From: Bacteroidota bacterium
GTDB lineage: Bacteria; Bacteroidota; Bacteroidia; 2-12-FULL-35-15
Assembly: GCA_021323165.1 (NCBI GenBank)
Contig: JAJTCJ010000032.1
Coordinates: forward strand, 1 to 53,324
Length of the DNA stretch: 53,324 nucleotides
Direction: 5' to 3'
Part shown: one piece after another, positions 18,868 to 28,285 of the stretch
Layout of the letters: each line of letters opens with the position of its first letter
How positions within the stretch are numbered: the stretch's first letter is position 1
Made by a program: the position numbers and the translations under genes
The notes under the pieces: model-generated
What the model was told of the DNA's origin: nothing
What the model saw: the letters and a program-made list of their open reading frames with translations, nothing else
The model's database searches: none

Positions 18868-20394
18868 ATGGCAAAGGAATTCAAACGTAACAGCAAAACC
18901 TCTAAAGACAAAGGTTCAGCTTCAAAAACAGGTAAAGACAGCAAAAAGGGGAAGAAACCTTCATTTGAACGTTATCGTGATGAATCCCGTCCTTCAGATT
19001 TCGGAAGTTCAGCTCCAAGAAAACGTCCTGCCGGTTTTGGGGATGATAAGCGAAAGCCTTTCGGTGATAAGCCTGCATTCCGCAAAAAACGTGATGATGA
19101 CAATGAGGATCGTGAAAAGTCATTTGATTCCGAAAAGTCTTCCCGCTCAAGAGAAACTAAATCTTTTGATGATAAACCGTCATTCCGTAAGCGTGACGAT
19201 GATCGTTCTGAAAGAAAACCATTTAATAAAGAAAAACCTTCACGCTTCAGTGACGAAAGAAAAAGATCTGATGATAAACCTGCGTTCCGTGCAAAGCGTG
19301 ATGAAAGCGGTGAAGAAAAGCCTTCAAATAACGCTGCAAAAACTTCTCGTTATACAGAAAAACGTAAGCCTTTCGGTGATAAGCCTGCTTTCCGTAAAAA
19401 AAACAGTGATCGCGACAGCAATGAACGTCCTTTCAGAAAGAGTCATGACGATGATTTTTACGAATCAAAACCTTCCTTTGTAAGAGAAAGCGATAAGAAA
19501 GATACTGATTATGAAAACGAGTATCAGACGAAGAAAACAACCGGACGCACACCAGAAAGAAAAGAGGGAAGCAAAGAAGAGGGTGATAACTATTCCCGTC
19601 CTTATAAAAAACGCAGCTATGAGAAAAAAGGATTGGGTAAAGGTCCGTCTAAACCGGAGAAAAGGAATGATGACGGAACTGTTCGTTTAAATAAATACAT
19701 TGCTAATGCCGGAATATGCTCACGCAGAGAGGCCGATGAACTGATAGAATCAGGTGTTGTTCAGGTGAATGGAAAGATAATTACTGAAATGGGTTTTAAA
19801 GTTAAACCTACTGATATTATTAAATATGGCGGACAAACGCTTAAGAAAGAAAAGTTAGTATACCTGATACTTAATAAACCTAAAGATTATATCACAACAG
19901 TTGATGATCCGCAGCAGCGCAGAACGGTTCTTGAGCTAATTGCAGGAGCATGCCGTGAGAGGGTGTATCCTGTTGGCCGCCTCGACAGAGCTACAACCGG
20001 ATTGCTGATGTTCACGAATGATGGGGAGCTTACAAAAAAATTAACTCATCCTCGTTACGGTGTAAGAAAAGTTTATCATGTTGAGCTTGATAAACCTCTG
20101 AAGAAAGTTGATCTGGATAAGATCGCTGAAGGAATAGAATTGGAAGATGGGCCGATCAAGGTGGATGAGATCTCTTATGTTGGAGACGGAAAAGATAAGG
20201 CAAGTGTAGGAGTTGAGATTCATTCCGGAAAGAATAGGATAGTAAGAAGGATCTTTGAAAATTTTGGTTACAATGTACGCAAGCTTGACAGAGTTGTTTT
20301 CGGTCCATTGACGAAAAAAGATATGCCTCGCGGACGCTGGAGATTTTTAACAGAAGCTGAGGTTGGAATGTTGAAGATGATCAGCAGCGAGTAA
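18868..20394 (+). CDS. RluB-type 23S rRNA pseudouridine synthase with long charged N-terminal extension
   Basis: 508 residues, ATG start. Residues ~1-265 are a low-complexity, Lys/Arg/Asp-rich extension with repeated units such as FGDKPAFRKK, FDDKPSFRKR and SDDKPAFRAK. The S4 RNA-binding domain starts near 270 (VRLNKYIANAGICSRREADELI). The catalytic domain carries D373 in GRLDRATTGL, the RluB/RsuA-family active-site motif, and ends with KNRIVRRIFENFGY. The enzyme isomerises a uridine in 23S rRNA. RluB, RluF and RsuA are close relatives, so the exact site is not certain. The basic tail probably adds RNA affinity. A strong terminator follows. Confidence 0.92.
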   Translation: MAKEFKRNSKTSKDKGSASKTGKDSKKGKKPSFERYRDESRPSDFGSSAPRKRPAGFGDDKRKPFGDKPAFRKKRDDDNEDREKSFDSEKSSRSRETKSFDDKPSFRKRDDDRSERKPFNKEKPSRFSDERKRSDDKPAFRAKRDESGEEKPSNNAAKTSRYTEKRKPFGDKPAFRKKNSDRDSNERPFRKSHDDDFYESKPSFVRESDKKDTDYENEYQTKKTTGRTPERKEGSKEEGDNYSRPYKKRSYEKKGLGKGPSKPEKRNDDGTVRLNKYIANAGICSRREADELIESGVVQVNGKIITEMGFKVKPTDIIKYGGQTLKKEKLVYLILNKPKDYITTVDDPQQRRTVLELIAGACRERVYPVGRLDRATTGLLMFTNDGELTKKLTHPRYGVRKVYHVELDKPLKKVDLDKIAEGIELEDGPIKVDEISYVGDGKDKASVGVEIHSGKNRIVRRIFENFGYNVRKLDRVVFGPLTKKDMPRGRWRFLTEAEVGMLKMISSE

Positions 20395-20451
20395 TCCTTT
20401 ACTTCACGAATAGCTATCGGAGTGTTTCAGGATCCGGGAATATATTAAATG

Positions 20452-20481
20452 AAAACGCTTCGAATACCCGAAGCGTTTTTT
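20452..20481 (+). terminator. Rho-independent terminator after the pseudouridine synthase gene
   Basis: ACGCTTCG (20455-20462) pairs with CGAAGCGT (20469-20476) across a 6-base loop, extended by A-T pairs and followed by a T run. The convergent metallopeptidase gene ends at 20520, and the hairpin may serve both. Confidence 0.85.
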
Positions 20482-20519
20482 ATTAGATCTTAGCTCAAAT
20501 GAAAAGAATCAACATTCGG

Positions 20520-21827
20520 TTAAAGAGATTTAAGTTTTACCGCGATTTTTTTGGATTGAAGAATATCTGCTATCCTCAATACAGCATTTGAAATGAAGTT
20601 ATCGCTGAAGCTTCTTGATCGGATCTTGCCATTGCTTAGATAAGTTAGCTTAATAGTATCACTTACATCATCTCCGTGCTCGTTTATGAATTCAATAGAA
20701 ACGATCTCGTCATAGCTGAATTCATTTTTCTTGTATAAGACATCTGGAATAAGTGAGCTGACAATGATCCCATTATCATAGAAATGAATCTTGCTGAAAG
20801 CCCGGATCATGATAAAGTATCCTGTGATCAGCATTGCCATGGAAAACAAAATTATATCTAAACTGAATCCATCTTTTAAATTAGTTATTGAAAACCAAAG
20901 CCAGAAACCTATAGCGAAGATGAGGGATAAAATGCTTTTTGCATTTGAAGAGGATGCGTAAAGCAAATTACCGGAAACAGGCTGGTTCTGATTAGATGAG
21001 ATTCTGGGTGTGTTTTGATCGGTAATGAATGGATTGGCCAGTGGATCCTGGTTGAGAAGGATACACATATGCTTATAAATTTCCGGATGTAGTTTTTTAA
21101 ATTCTGCAGGTGATTCAAAAAAAGACTCCACGCAAACTGCAAAAAATTCATTGGCATTTGTGCCTCCATATTCTCTGAAAAAAGGAGAACTTCCTTCTTT
21201 AGTTCTTTTGAATTCATCTTTTGCAATGGCCTGCCATTTATCGAAATAGGTATTGAAAAAATAATCATAATCATAATTCTTGAATTTATCGAATCTAAGG
21301 GCATGTGCCATCTCGTGAAGTCCGAGATTAACTTTATCATGTGGCTTAGTGTAGCCTTCAAGAAAATGATTCCATGAAAGCACGATCGCTCCAGCAAGGT
21401 TGGTTTCTCCCTTGTGGTACTGCTTATTGATCCTGGAATAATATACATTCGGGTAAATGAATATTCTTGAGAAGTGATCAAGAAGGAATTCATCCAGTCC
21501 GAATGTCAGCTGAATAGCGGATGCGGATATCAAAATGATCATCTCCTCGGTAAGTTCAATACCTCCACATCCCTGAAATTCTTTGTTATCAATAAAATTG
21601 ATAAGTCGTTTCAGAAATTTTGTTTTGTCATTCTCATTAAGCTTCTGATAATACACAAATTTGGAGGAAAGGATCATCTCTGCATACTTAAGGTCCGCTC
21701 TTTTTTCGGTCCTGTTATTATTCAGTGATCTGAATATGAAGCGCATCAAGTAATACAGCCCGAACATGGGAGCAAAAAATATCGCTGCAATAAGTATGAG
21801 AAGCCCTAAACCTTTTACGAATAACAA
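20520..21827 (-). CDS. MtfA-like zinc metallopeptidase with C-terminal membrane and PH-like region
   Basis: 435 residues. Start is TTG at 21827; no in-frame ATG lies upstream, and the next Met would cut the first membrane segment (LGLLILIAAIFFAPMFGLYYL). Residues ~30-275 resemble MtfA (peptidase M90): H171-E172-M-A-H175 zinc motif in GLHEMAHALRFD, and a later NEFFAVCVESFFE segment that supplies the third ligand. MtfA of E. coli is ~265 residues, soluble, and binds the Mlc regulator. Here two extra membrane segments (~297-342) and a beta-rich tail (~343-435, HFYDNGIIV...YDEIVSIEFI) that resembles a bacterial PH domain are added. The substrate is unknown. Confidence 0.85.
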   Translation of the reverse strand: MLFVKGLGLLILIAAIFFAPMFGLYYLMRFIFRSLNNNRTEKRADLKYAEMILSSKFVYYQKLNENDKTKFLKRLINFIDNKEFQGCGGIELTEEMIILISASAIQLTFGLDEFLLDHFSRIFIYPNVYYSRINKQYHKGETNLAGAIVLSWNHFLEGYTKPHDKVNLGLHEMAHALRFDKFKNYDYDYFFNTYFDKWQAIAKDEFKRTKEGSSPFFREYGGTNANEFFAVCVESFFESPAEFKKLHPEIYKHMCILLNQDPLANPFITDQNTPRISSNQNQPVSGNLLYASSSNAKSILSLIFAIGFWLWFSITNLKDGFSLDIILFSMAMLITGYFIMIRAFSKIHFYDNGIIVSSLIPDVLYKKNEFSYDEIVSIEFINEHGDDVSDTIKLTYLSNGKIRSRSFSDNFISNAVLRIADILQSKKIAVKLKSL

Positions 21828-21847
21828 TGTGATCTCTTTTAGAAGAA

Positions 21848-21855
21848 CAAATTTA
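21848..21855 (-). promoter_or_regulatory. Probable -7 promoter element for the metallopeptidase gene
   Basis: The minus strand reads TAAATTTG, an exact TAnnTTTG match, 21 bases upstream of the TTG start. No clear TTG is seen at -33. The short leader it implies supports the TTG start. Confidence 0.4.
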
Positions 21856-21985
21856 ATCTTTCGAAATGCTTTGGAACCGTGATGGTTAAAATAAACTTAT
21901 TCACCGGCCGTTATTGATAACATCTGCTTTTAATCCATAGATACGGGCTGAGTTTTTATAAACTTTGTAACAGCGACCAATAAAG

Positions 21986-24640
21986 ATGAATCAATCTGAT
22001 ATTAACGATTCGAATAACTCCGGGATTAAACGAACACCTTCAGTCTTTCGTTTTCTTTTACGACTGTTTATTTTCTGTGCTTCACTTCTGACTATTGTTA
22101 TAGGAGGAACATTTGTGATTGCTTTTTATTATCAGGATGAAGTGAAGGAATATGTGGTGGGAGAACTGAATAAGCAATTGAACACACAGGTGATCGTTGA
22201 TGGAAAAGATATAGATTTTACTGTACTCAGCAGTTTTCCTTATGGATCAGTGAATTTTAAAAATGTTAAAGCACTTGATGCTACTTCCGAGCAAAAAAAG
22301 GATACATTGTTTAAAGCAGGTCAGATCTCATTGCAATTTAATCTCTCTGATATTTTAAAAAAAAATTATCGTGTAAAAAAACTTGAAATTTCAGACGTAG
22401 AACTTCGTGTCAGGATAGATAAGAATGGAAATGATAATTATCATTTCTGGAAAAGAAATACTGATACTGCTAAATCTTCATTCGCTTTTTCTCTCGAGGA
22501 TATTCAGCTTACAAACATTCATTTATTTTACAAAGATATCAAAGCTAAACAACGTTTTGAAAGCACTGTAAAGTCAGGAAAATTTTCAGGCGAATTTTCA
22601 AATGAGACTTACACCTTAAATTCTGCCGCAGATATTTATGTTGATTTTATACGAACCGACAGTGTAAATTATCTGCGTAAAAAAGATGTACACGTTGAGT
22701 GTGATCTGAATATTGATAATAAAGCCGGCACCTATAAAATTGCTGCAGGGAAGCTGCAGATCGAAGATCTTTTATTTGAAGTTTTCGGAAGCGTTCTGAA
22801 TATAAACTCTGAATCCATTGTTAACATGGGCGTGAAGGGTAAGGACATGGATATTCTTTCGATTCTTTCGCTTATCCCGGAAAAATATAAAGGACAAATT
22901 AACGAATACGAAAGTAACGGGGAGTTTTATTTTGATGCATTGATCCAGGGAAGCATCAGTAAAACCAGCAGCCCGAAAATTACAGCAGACTTTGGAATAA
23001 GGTCTGCAGATATTTCACGTATAAAAGATAACATCACATTAAAAAATGTTTCATTGAAAGGTCATTACACAAATGGTAACAATGAGACAAAGGAGCACTC
23101 ATCACTTCACTTGAAGGGATTTTCAGCGATAATAGGAACCGGTAAAATAATGGGAGATTTAAAGCTAACCGACCTTAGCGATCCTTCCTTTTCAGGAAAT
23201 CTGCAAGTAAATGCAAGTTTACAGGAGATACAGAATTTTGTGAATATTGACACGATCGAAAGCATTAACGGACAGGTAAAAATGAATGCATCTTTCAGCT
23301 GCAGCGCAAAAAACAATAAGCACTCTTATGAAAGTATTGTTACTTCAGGTGTGCTCGAAATCCGGGATGTTGGATTTAAACTGAAAAATAATCCTCTCGA
23401 TTTTAGCACTATAAACGGGGATTTTAAGTTCGACAATAATGATCTGGAAGTTTTAAATTTTAATGGGAAGATTTCAAAAAGTGATTTTGTATTAAAAGGT
23501 TTTTTTCGAAATGTTGTGGGTTTTATAATGAAACCGGATCAGGATATCACTGTGGAAGCATCCCTTAAATCTGATAAGATAGATCTTAATGAGCTGCTCG
23601 CTAATAAAGAAGAAAGCGGAAAAAACAGCAACAGGTACAAAGTCAGGTTTTCTGAACATATTGATGCAGATCTGGATACAGAAATTAAGCAGCTGAACTT
23701 TAGAAAGTTTGAAGCAAGCAACATTCGTGGAATAATAAAATTGAAGGACAAGAAAATGATAATGGATCCGATTGTTCTACATACAATGGGTGGCATGATC
23801 AGTACGAGCGGTTTGATAGATGGAAGTGATTCTACCAAATTCTTTATAACCTGTTTTTCGGAAGTTAGTAAGATCAATATTAAAAAGATGTTCGAAGAGT
23901 TTGAGAATTTCGGACAGACCAACATTACGGATAAAAATCTTAAAGGAATCGCGAGTTCTAAAATTCAGTTTGTAACTGTATTGTCGCCTGAACTTGAAAT
24001 GGACATGGATAAATTATATGCAGGGATTGATATGACCATTGATAACGGAGAGCTGAATAATGTAGAATCAATGAAGAGTCTATCCCGTTTTATTGAATTA
24101 AAAGAACTTGAGAATATACGTTTCGCAACTTTAAAAAATCAGATCGAGATCAAAAAGCAGATAATCACAGTGCCGAAGATGGAAATTAAGTCGAGTGCGC
24201 TTACAGTAACGTTTTCAGGGACGCATACATTCAGTAATAATATTAATTACAGAATTAAATTATCACTGAATGAGTTACTTTCGAAAAAAGCAAAAGCTGC
24301 AAAAAAAGCGAATGATGAATTTGGTGTTGTTGCTGATGATGGATTGGGGCGCACAAATATATTCTTGTCGATGACCGGAAATATTAGCGATCCGGTTATT
24401 AAATACGATTCGAAAAGTGCTGTTCAAAACGTGAAGCAGGATCTGAAGGTTGAAAAACAAAATCTGAAAAGCATTCTGAAAGATGAATTCGGCTTGTTCA
24501 AGAAAGACAGTACAATGAGGAAGAGTGATAGCAAAAAGGAAAATACCTCGAAGCTTATTATTGATTGGGAAGAAGCAAATAAGAAAGAAGAGAAGAAAGA
24601 ATTAAGACCCCCTAAGAAAAAAGAAGAAGATGATTTTTAG
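21986..24640 (+). CDS. AsmA-like inner-membrane anchored protein
   Basis: 884 residues, ATG start. An N-terminal membrane anchor (~24-50) follows a short cytoplasmic stretch. It leads into the AsmA signature region (YYQDEVKEYVVGELNKQLNTQVIVDGKDIDFTVLSSFPYGSV...). The rest is a long, beta-rich periplasmic body with repeated short strands as in AsmA/TamB proteins, and an AsmA C-terminal-like region near residues 590-790. The last ~60 residues are Lys/Glu-rich. AsmA-family proteins form bridge-like grooves for lipid transport between the membranes. That role is established for some relatives and inferred here. The kinase gene follows after 113 bases. Confidence 0.85.
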   Translation: MNQSDINDSNNSGIKRTPSVFRFLLRLFIFCASLLTIVIGGTFVIAFYYQDEVKEYVVGELNKQLNTQVIVDGKDIDFTVLSSFPYGSVNFKNVKALDATSEQKKDTLFKAGQISLQFNLSDILKKNYRVKKLEISDVELRVRIDKNGNDNYHFWKRNTDTAKSSFAFSLEDIQLTNIHLFYKDIKAKQRFESTVKSGKFSGEFSNETYTLNSAADIYVDFIRTDSVNYLRKKDVHVECDLNIDNKAGTYKIAAGKLQIEDLLFEVFGSVLNINSESIVNMGVKGKDMDILSILSLIPEKYKGQINEYESNGEFYFDALIQGSISKTSSPKITADFGIRSADISRIKDNITLKNVSLKGHYTNGNNETKEHSSLHLKGFSAIIGTGKIMGDLKLTDLSDPSFSGNLQVNASLQEIQNFVNIDTIESINGQVKMNASFSCSAKNNKHSYESIVTSGVLEIRDVGFKLKNNPLDFSTINGDFKFDNNDLEVLNFNGKISKSDFVLKGFFRNVVGFIMKPDQDITVEASLKSDKIDLNELLANKEESGKNSNRYKVRFSEHIDADLDTEIKQLNFRKFEASNIRGIIKLKDKKMIMDPIVLHTMGGMISTSGLIDGSDSTKFFITCFSEVSKINIKKMFEEFENFGQTNITDKNLKGIASSKIQFVTVLSPELEMDMDKLYAGIDMTIDNGELNNVESMKSLSRFIELKELENIRFATLKNQIEIKKQIITVPKMEIKSSALTVTFSGTHTFSNNINYRIKLSLNELLSKKAKAAKKANDEFGVVADDGLGRTNIFLSMTGNISDPVIKYDSKSAVQNVKQDLKVEKQNLKSILKDEFGLFKKDSTMRKSDSKKENTSKLIIDWEEANKKEEKKELRPPKKKEEDDF

Positions 24641-24753
24641 TCAATTATCGGTCTCTGAACTGTGCTTCTTTGCTAAGATTGGGTCGAATACCTAAACCAT
24701 CTCTCAAAAAAAATACTTAAATTCGTCTTTGTTAAAAAAAGAACGCAATCCTT

Positions 24754-26256
24754 TTGAGTATTTATTCAAAAAAACAAGCCTGGAAGTTATGGTTGTTCAC
24801 TGCAGCTGTATTAATTATCGGAGCATCGCTTTGGTATACTAATACACTAGTTAATAAAATAGCTACTGAAGAGCGTAAGAAGGTCAAGCTTTGGGCGGAT
24901 GCTATTGAGAAGAAAGTAAATCTCGTAAAATACACCAACGAACTTTTTAAAAAGATCTCAGCGGAAGAGCGAAAGAAAGTGGAACTCTGGGCGGAAGCCA
25001 CGAAACAATTATCTCAGGATCTTTCCGATTACGGCTTTGTGCTAAAGGTTGTTTCCGACAATACAACAGTTCCTGTAATCCTTGCGGATGAGCATGGTAC
25101 TCCTGTTACTTCAAGAAATCTTGATTCCACGAAAGAAAATGATAAAATATATCTTAAGCTCCAGATGCAGTCGATGCGTGCGGTACAGGAACCAATTGAG
25201 ATCAATTTTTATAAAGGGCAGAAAAATTATTTATACTATAAAGATTCGAAATTATTCACAGAATTAAAGATCGTTCTTGATGATCTTATAAAATCTTTTA
25301 TTTCAGAAGTAGCTGTAAATTCAGCATCAGTGCCTGTTATCTACACGGATTCCACCCAAAAACATGTTATTGAATCAGGAAACATAGATTCTGCGCAGAT
25401 AAGTGATCCGGTATTACTTGAGGAACAGCTTTCAGAAATGGCAGCTCAGAATCAGCCAATAGAAGTTGAATTCGGTGATGGAACAAAGAGTTATATTTTT
25501 TATCAGGAATCAACTTTACTTACTCAGCTGAAATATTATCCTTATGTGATGTTCAGCATCATTGGAGTGTTTCTCCTGGTTGCTTATTTATTATTTTCCA
25601 CAGCCAGAAGAGTAGAGCAGAACCAGGTTTGGGTGGGCATGGCGAAAGAAACAGCGCATCAGCTTGGAACGCCATTGTCGTCTCTGATAGCATGGCTTGA
25701 GTATTTAAGGTCGAAAGGACTGGATCCGGAAACAGCCACTGAAATTGAAAAAGATGTGAAGCGATTGGAGACTATTACTGAACGTTTTTCAAAGATCGGT
25801 TCCGTTCCCAAGCTGGATGAAGTTGATGTAGTTAGAGTTTTAACGGATGCAGTGAATTATATGAAATTACGAACTTCAAGGAATGTAATTTTTACACTTG
25901 ACTCTCCGGCTTCTGCAGGCTTAATAGCAAAACTGAATGTTCCTTTGTTTGAATGGGTGATCGAGAATCTTATCCGGAATGCTGTAGATGCAATGAATGG
26001 CAGCGGCTCGATAAAGATCTCAGTTTCTGATCAGACGCAGTTTGTTTATATAGATGTTACGGATACAGGCAAAGGAATTCCTAAATCAAAATACAAAACT
26101 GTTTTCGAACCGGGCTTTACCACTAAAAAGCGCGGATGGGGACTTGGTTTGTCTCTTACAAAAAGAATAATTGAGAATTATCATGCAGGGAAAATCTTTG
26201 TAAAAAGTTCAGAAACCGATAAAGGAACAACATTCAGAATTGTACTGAACAAATGA
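24754..26256 (+). CDS. Membrane sensor histidine kinase with tandemly duplicated sensor region
   Basis: 500 residues from a TTG start; an in-frame stop at 24733 and no ATG upstream leave little choice. TM1 is at ~12-29 and TM2 at ~264-283, enclosing a periplasmic sensor. The sensor has an internal duplication: ATEERKKVKLWADA (37-50) against SAEERKKVELWAEA (69-82), and residues 102-172 (TVPVILADEHG...PIEINFYKG) against 189-260 (SVPVIYTDSTQ...PIEVEFGDG). The kinase core has H302 in MAKETAHQLGTPLSSL, an N box ENLIRNAVDAMNG, G1 DTGKGIP, F box FEPGFTT and G2 WGLGLSLTKR. It autophosphorylates H302. No response regulator lies beside it. HemW follows 28 bases later. Confidence 0.92.
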   Translation: MSIYSKKQAWKLWLFTAAVLIIGASLWYTNTLVNKIATEERKKVKLWADAIEKKVNLVKYTNELFKKISAEERKKVELWAEATKQLSQDLSDYGFVLKVVSDNTTVPVILADEHGTPVTSRNLDSTKENDKIYLKLQMQSMRAVQEPIEINFYKGQKNYLYYKDSKLFTELKIVLDDLIKSFISEVAVNSASVPVIYTDSTQKHVIESGNIDSAQISDPVLLEEQLSEMAAQNQPIEVEFGDGTKSYIFYQESTLLTQLKYYPYVMFSIIGVFLLVAYLLFSTARRVEQNQVWVGMAKETAHQLGTPLSSLIAWLEYLRSKGLDPETATEIEKDVKRLETITERFSKIGSVPKLDEVDVVRVLTDAVNYMKLRTSRNVIFTLDSPASAGLIAKLNVPLFEWVIENLIRNAVDAMNGSGSIKISVSDQTQFVYIDVTDTGKGIPKSKYKTVFEPGFTTKKRGWGLGLSLTKRIIENYHAGKIFVKSSETDKGTTFRIVLNK

Positions 26257-26284
26257 TCTCAGTTTTGTGTAATGCAAAAAAATA

Positions 26285-27418
26285 ATGGCGGGCATTTATA
26301 TTCATATTCCTTTTTGCAAACAAGCTTGTAATTATTGCGATTTTCATTTTTCTACATCTTTAAAAAATAGAGATCTATTTCTCAAAGCGCTCAAAAAAGA
26401 AGTTGAGATTCAGAAAAATTATCTTGGAACAGAGACAATATCTACCATTTATTTTGGTGGCGGGACACCATCATTGCTGAATCAGAGAGAATTAATGGAG
26501 ATCTTTGAAACCCTTTACAAAAACTTTAATATCATTTCTTCTCCCGAAGTAACTTTAGAGGCAAATCCTGATGACCTCATTCTTCAGAAAATTATTGATC
26601 TTAAGGCAACCCCGGTCAATCGCTTCAGCATAGGAATACAAAGCTTTTACGATGAAGATCTTAAATTAATGAACCGGGCTCATAGATCTGCAGAGGCATT
26701 GGATGCGGTAAAGTCTGCTCAGGACAATGGTTTTAGTAATATTACCATCGATCTTATTTATGGTATTCCCGGACTTACAGAACACAAATGGAGAAATAAT
26801 TTACAGATAGCATTTGCTTTAGGTGTTAAGCATATATCTGCATATTGTCTGACTGTTGAACCTAAAACCGCGCTTGCTCATGCTGTTGCGTCAGGTAGTA
26901 TTAAGAATGTTGATGAGCAGCAAAGTATTGAGCATTTCGATATCATGCTGGAAGGCATGAGGAACAATGATTTTATTCAGTATGAGATATCCAATTTCTG
27001 CAAAGACGGTTTTTACTCAAAGCACAACAGCAATTATTGGCTTAAAGAAAAATATCTTGGATTAGGACCTTCTGCGCATTCGTTCAATGGCGATTCACGG
27101 CAATGGAATGTCTCTAATAACGCGCTATACATCAAGGCGCTTGAAAGGAACGAATTGAATTATGAGAAAGAAGTCCTTACTATAAGTCAGCGCTACAACG
27201 AATACGTACTTACTTCTCTTAGAACTATCTGGGGCACTGATCTGGATTATATTGAGAATGCTTTTGGAACTGATGAAAAAGAGAATTGCCTGAAAGCAGC
27301 AAGAAAATATATTCTTTCGGATCATCTTGTTAATGATGGAAATAAATTATTTTTAACTGATAAAGGTAAGCTTATCGCAGACAGAATAGCGAGTGACCTT
27401 TTTACAAGTGCAGAATAA
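26285..27418 (+). CDS. hemW: Radical SAM haem chaperone HemW
   Basis: 377 residues, ATG start. The radical SAM cluster is C11-KQA-C15-NY-C18, followed by YFGGGTPSLL (SAM-binding glycine motif), TLEANPDD and RFSIGIQSF. NYWLKEKYLGLGPSAHSF and the C-terminal winged-helix-like region are HemW features. HemW binds haem and delivers it to respiratory enzymes; older names call it an oxygen-independent coproporphyrinogen oxidase homologue. True HemN has an additional Cys and a longer N-terminus, which are absent here. It sits between the kinase and the cyclase-family gene with short gaps (28 and 34 bases), so the three may be one transcript. Confidence 0.93.
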   Translation: MAGIYIHIPFCKQACNYCDFHFSTSLKNRDLFLKALKKEVEIQKNYLGTETISTIYFGGGTPSLLNQRELMEIFETLYKNFNIISSPEVTLEANPDDLILQKIIDLKATPVNRFSIGIQSFYDEDLKLMNRAHRSAEALDAVKSAQDNGFSNITIDLIYGIPGLTEHKWRNNLQIAFALGVKHISAYCLTVEPKTALAHAVASGSIKNVDEQQSIEHFDIMLEGMRNNDFIQYEISNFCKDGFYSKHNSNYWLKEKYLGLGPSAHSFNGDSRQWNVSNNALYIKALERNELNYEKEVLTISQRYNEYVLTSLRTIWGTDLDYIENAFGTDEKENCLKAARKYILSDHLVNDGNKLFLTDKGKLIADRIASDLFTSAE

Positions 27419-27452
27419 TTTAGCTTTCATTTGAATATTTAAAACAGATAGT

Positions 27453-28211
27453 ATGGTATCCAAAATTACATTTAAAGGAAAGAGTTACAATACGGATCTT
27501 TCAAAGCCGATCGATATATCGATCCCCCTTCGCACTGGGGAAGAAAATGTGAATGCCTGGTACGTGTCGCCAATGAAAATTGAACCTGTTCGTATGGGTG
27601 ATTGGGTAGGTGATGTGAAACAGGGAGGTTCTGTAAATTTCAGAAATATTACTTTTAATCCTCATGGAAATGGAACTCATACTGAGTGTGTGGGACATAT
27701 CAGTAAAGAAGACTATACGATCAATCAATGTCTGAAAAAGTTTTTTTTCATTGCGGAGCTCATCACGATTCTTCCTAATGAAACAAGCAATGGAGATAAG
27801 ATCATTACGAAAGAACATATTGAAAATTGTTTGGGAGAAAAACGCCCTGAGGCTATTATAATACGAACACTTGATAATCATATCTCAAAGATCAACAAGC
27901 ATTACTCAAATACAAATCCACCTTATTTAACTTATGAAGCAGCCATGTTTATTCATGAACTTGGAGTCGATCATTTGTTAATAGATCTTCCTTCGGTTGA
28001 TAAAGAAGTAGATGATGGCAAGCTGCAGGCGCATCACGCTTTCTGGCAATATCCAGGAAACACAAAGCTTGATAGGACGATAACTGAAATGATCTATGTT
28101 CCCAACACAATTTTTGACGGCACATATCTTCTCAACCTTCAGATTTCAAGTTTTGAAAATGATGCTTCTCCAAGCAAGCCGGTTTTGTATCAGTTGAATC
28201 TTGCATTGTAA
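27453..28211 (+). CDS. Cyclase family (KynB-like) metal-dependent hydrolase
   Basis: 252 residues, ATG start, no signal peptide. It matches the putative cyclase fold (PF04199). The metal-binding signature appears as H71-GNGTH76-TE78-CVGH82, close to the HxGTHxDxPxH of arylformamidase but with Glu at the Asp position. LGVDHLLIDLPSVDKEVDDG and HHAFWQYPG provide further conserved His and Asp residues. KynB opens N-formylkynurenine; the Glu variant and the absence of other kynurenine genes leave the substrate open. Codons run to the TAA at 28209-28211. Confidence 0.85.
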   Translation: MVSKITFKGKSYNTDLSKPIDISIPLRTGEENVNAWYVSPMKIEPVRMGDWVGDVKQGGSVNFRNITFNPHGNGTHTECVGHISKEDYTINQCLKKFFFIAELITILPNETSNGDKIITKEHIENCLGEKRPEAIIIRTLDNHISKINKHYSNTNPPYLTYEAAMFIHELGVDHLLIDLPSVDKEVDDGKLQAHHAFWQYPGNTKLDRTITEMIYVPNTIFDGTYLLNLQISSFENDASPSKPVLYQLNLAL

Positions 28212-28221
28212 CTAATAAGGT

Positions 28222-28285
28222 TTTAACACAGAGGAACAGAGTTAAAGGATTTTCACAGAGAAATAATTCTTAAGAGGAACAGAGG
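28222..28285. repeat. Decayed intergenic short repeats
   Basis: AGAGGAACAGAG occurs at 28230-28241 and 28273-28284, and CACAGAG at 28227-28233 and 28254-28260. Similar cacagag-type intergenic repeats are common in Bacteroidota genomes, as I recall; the origin is not known to me. Confidence 0.6.
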
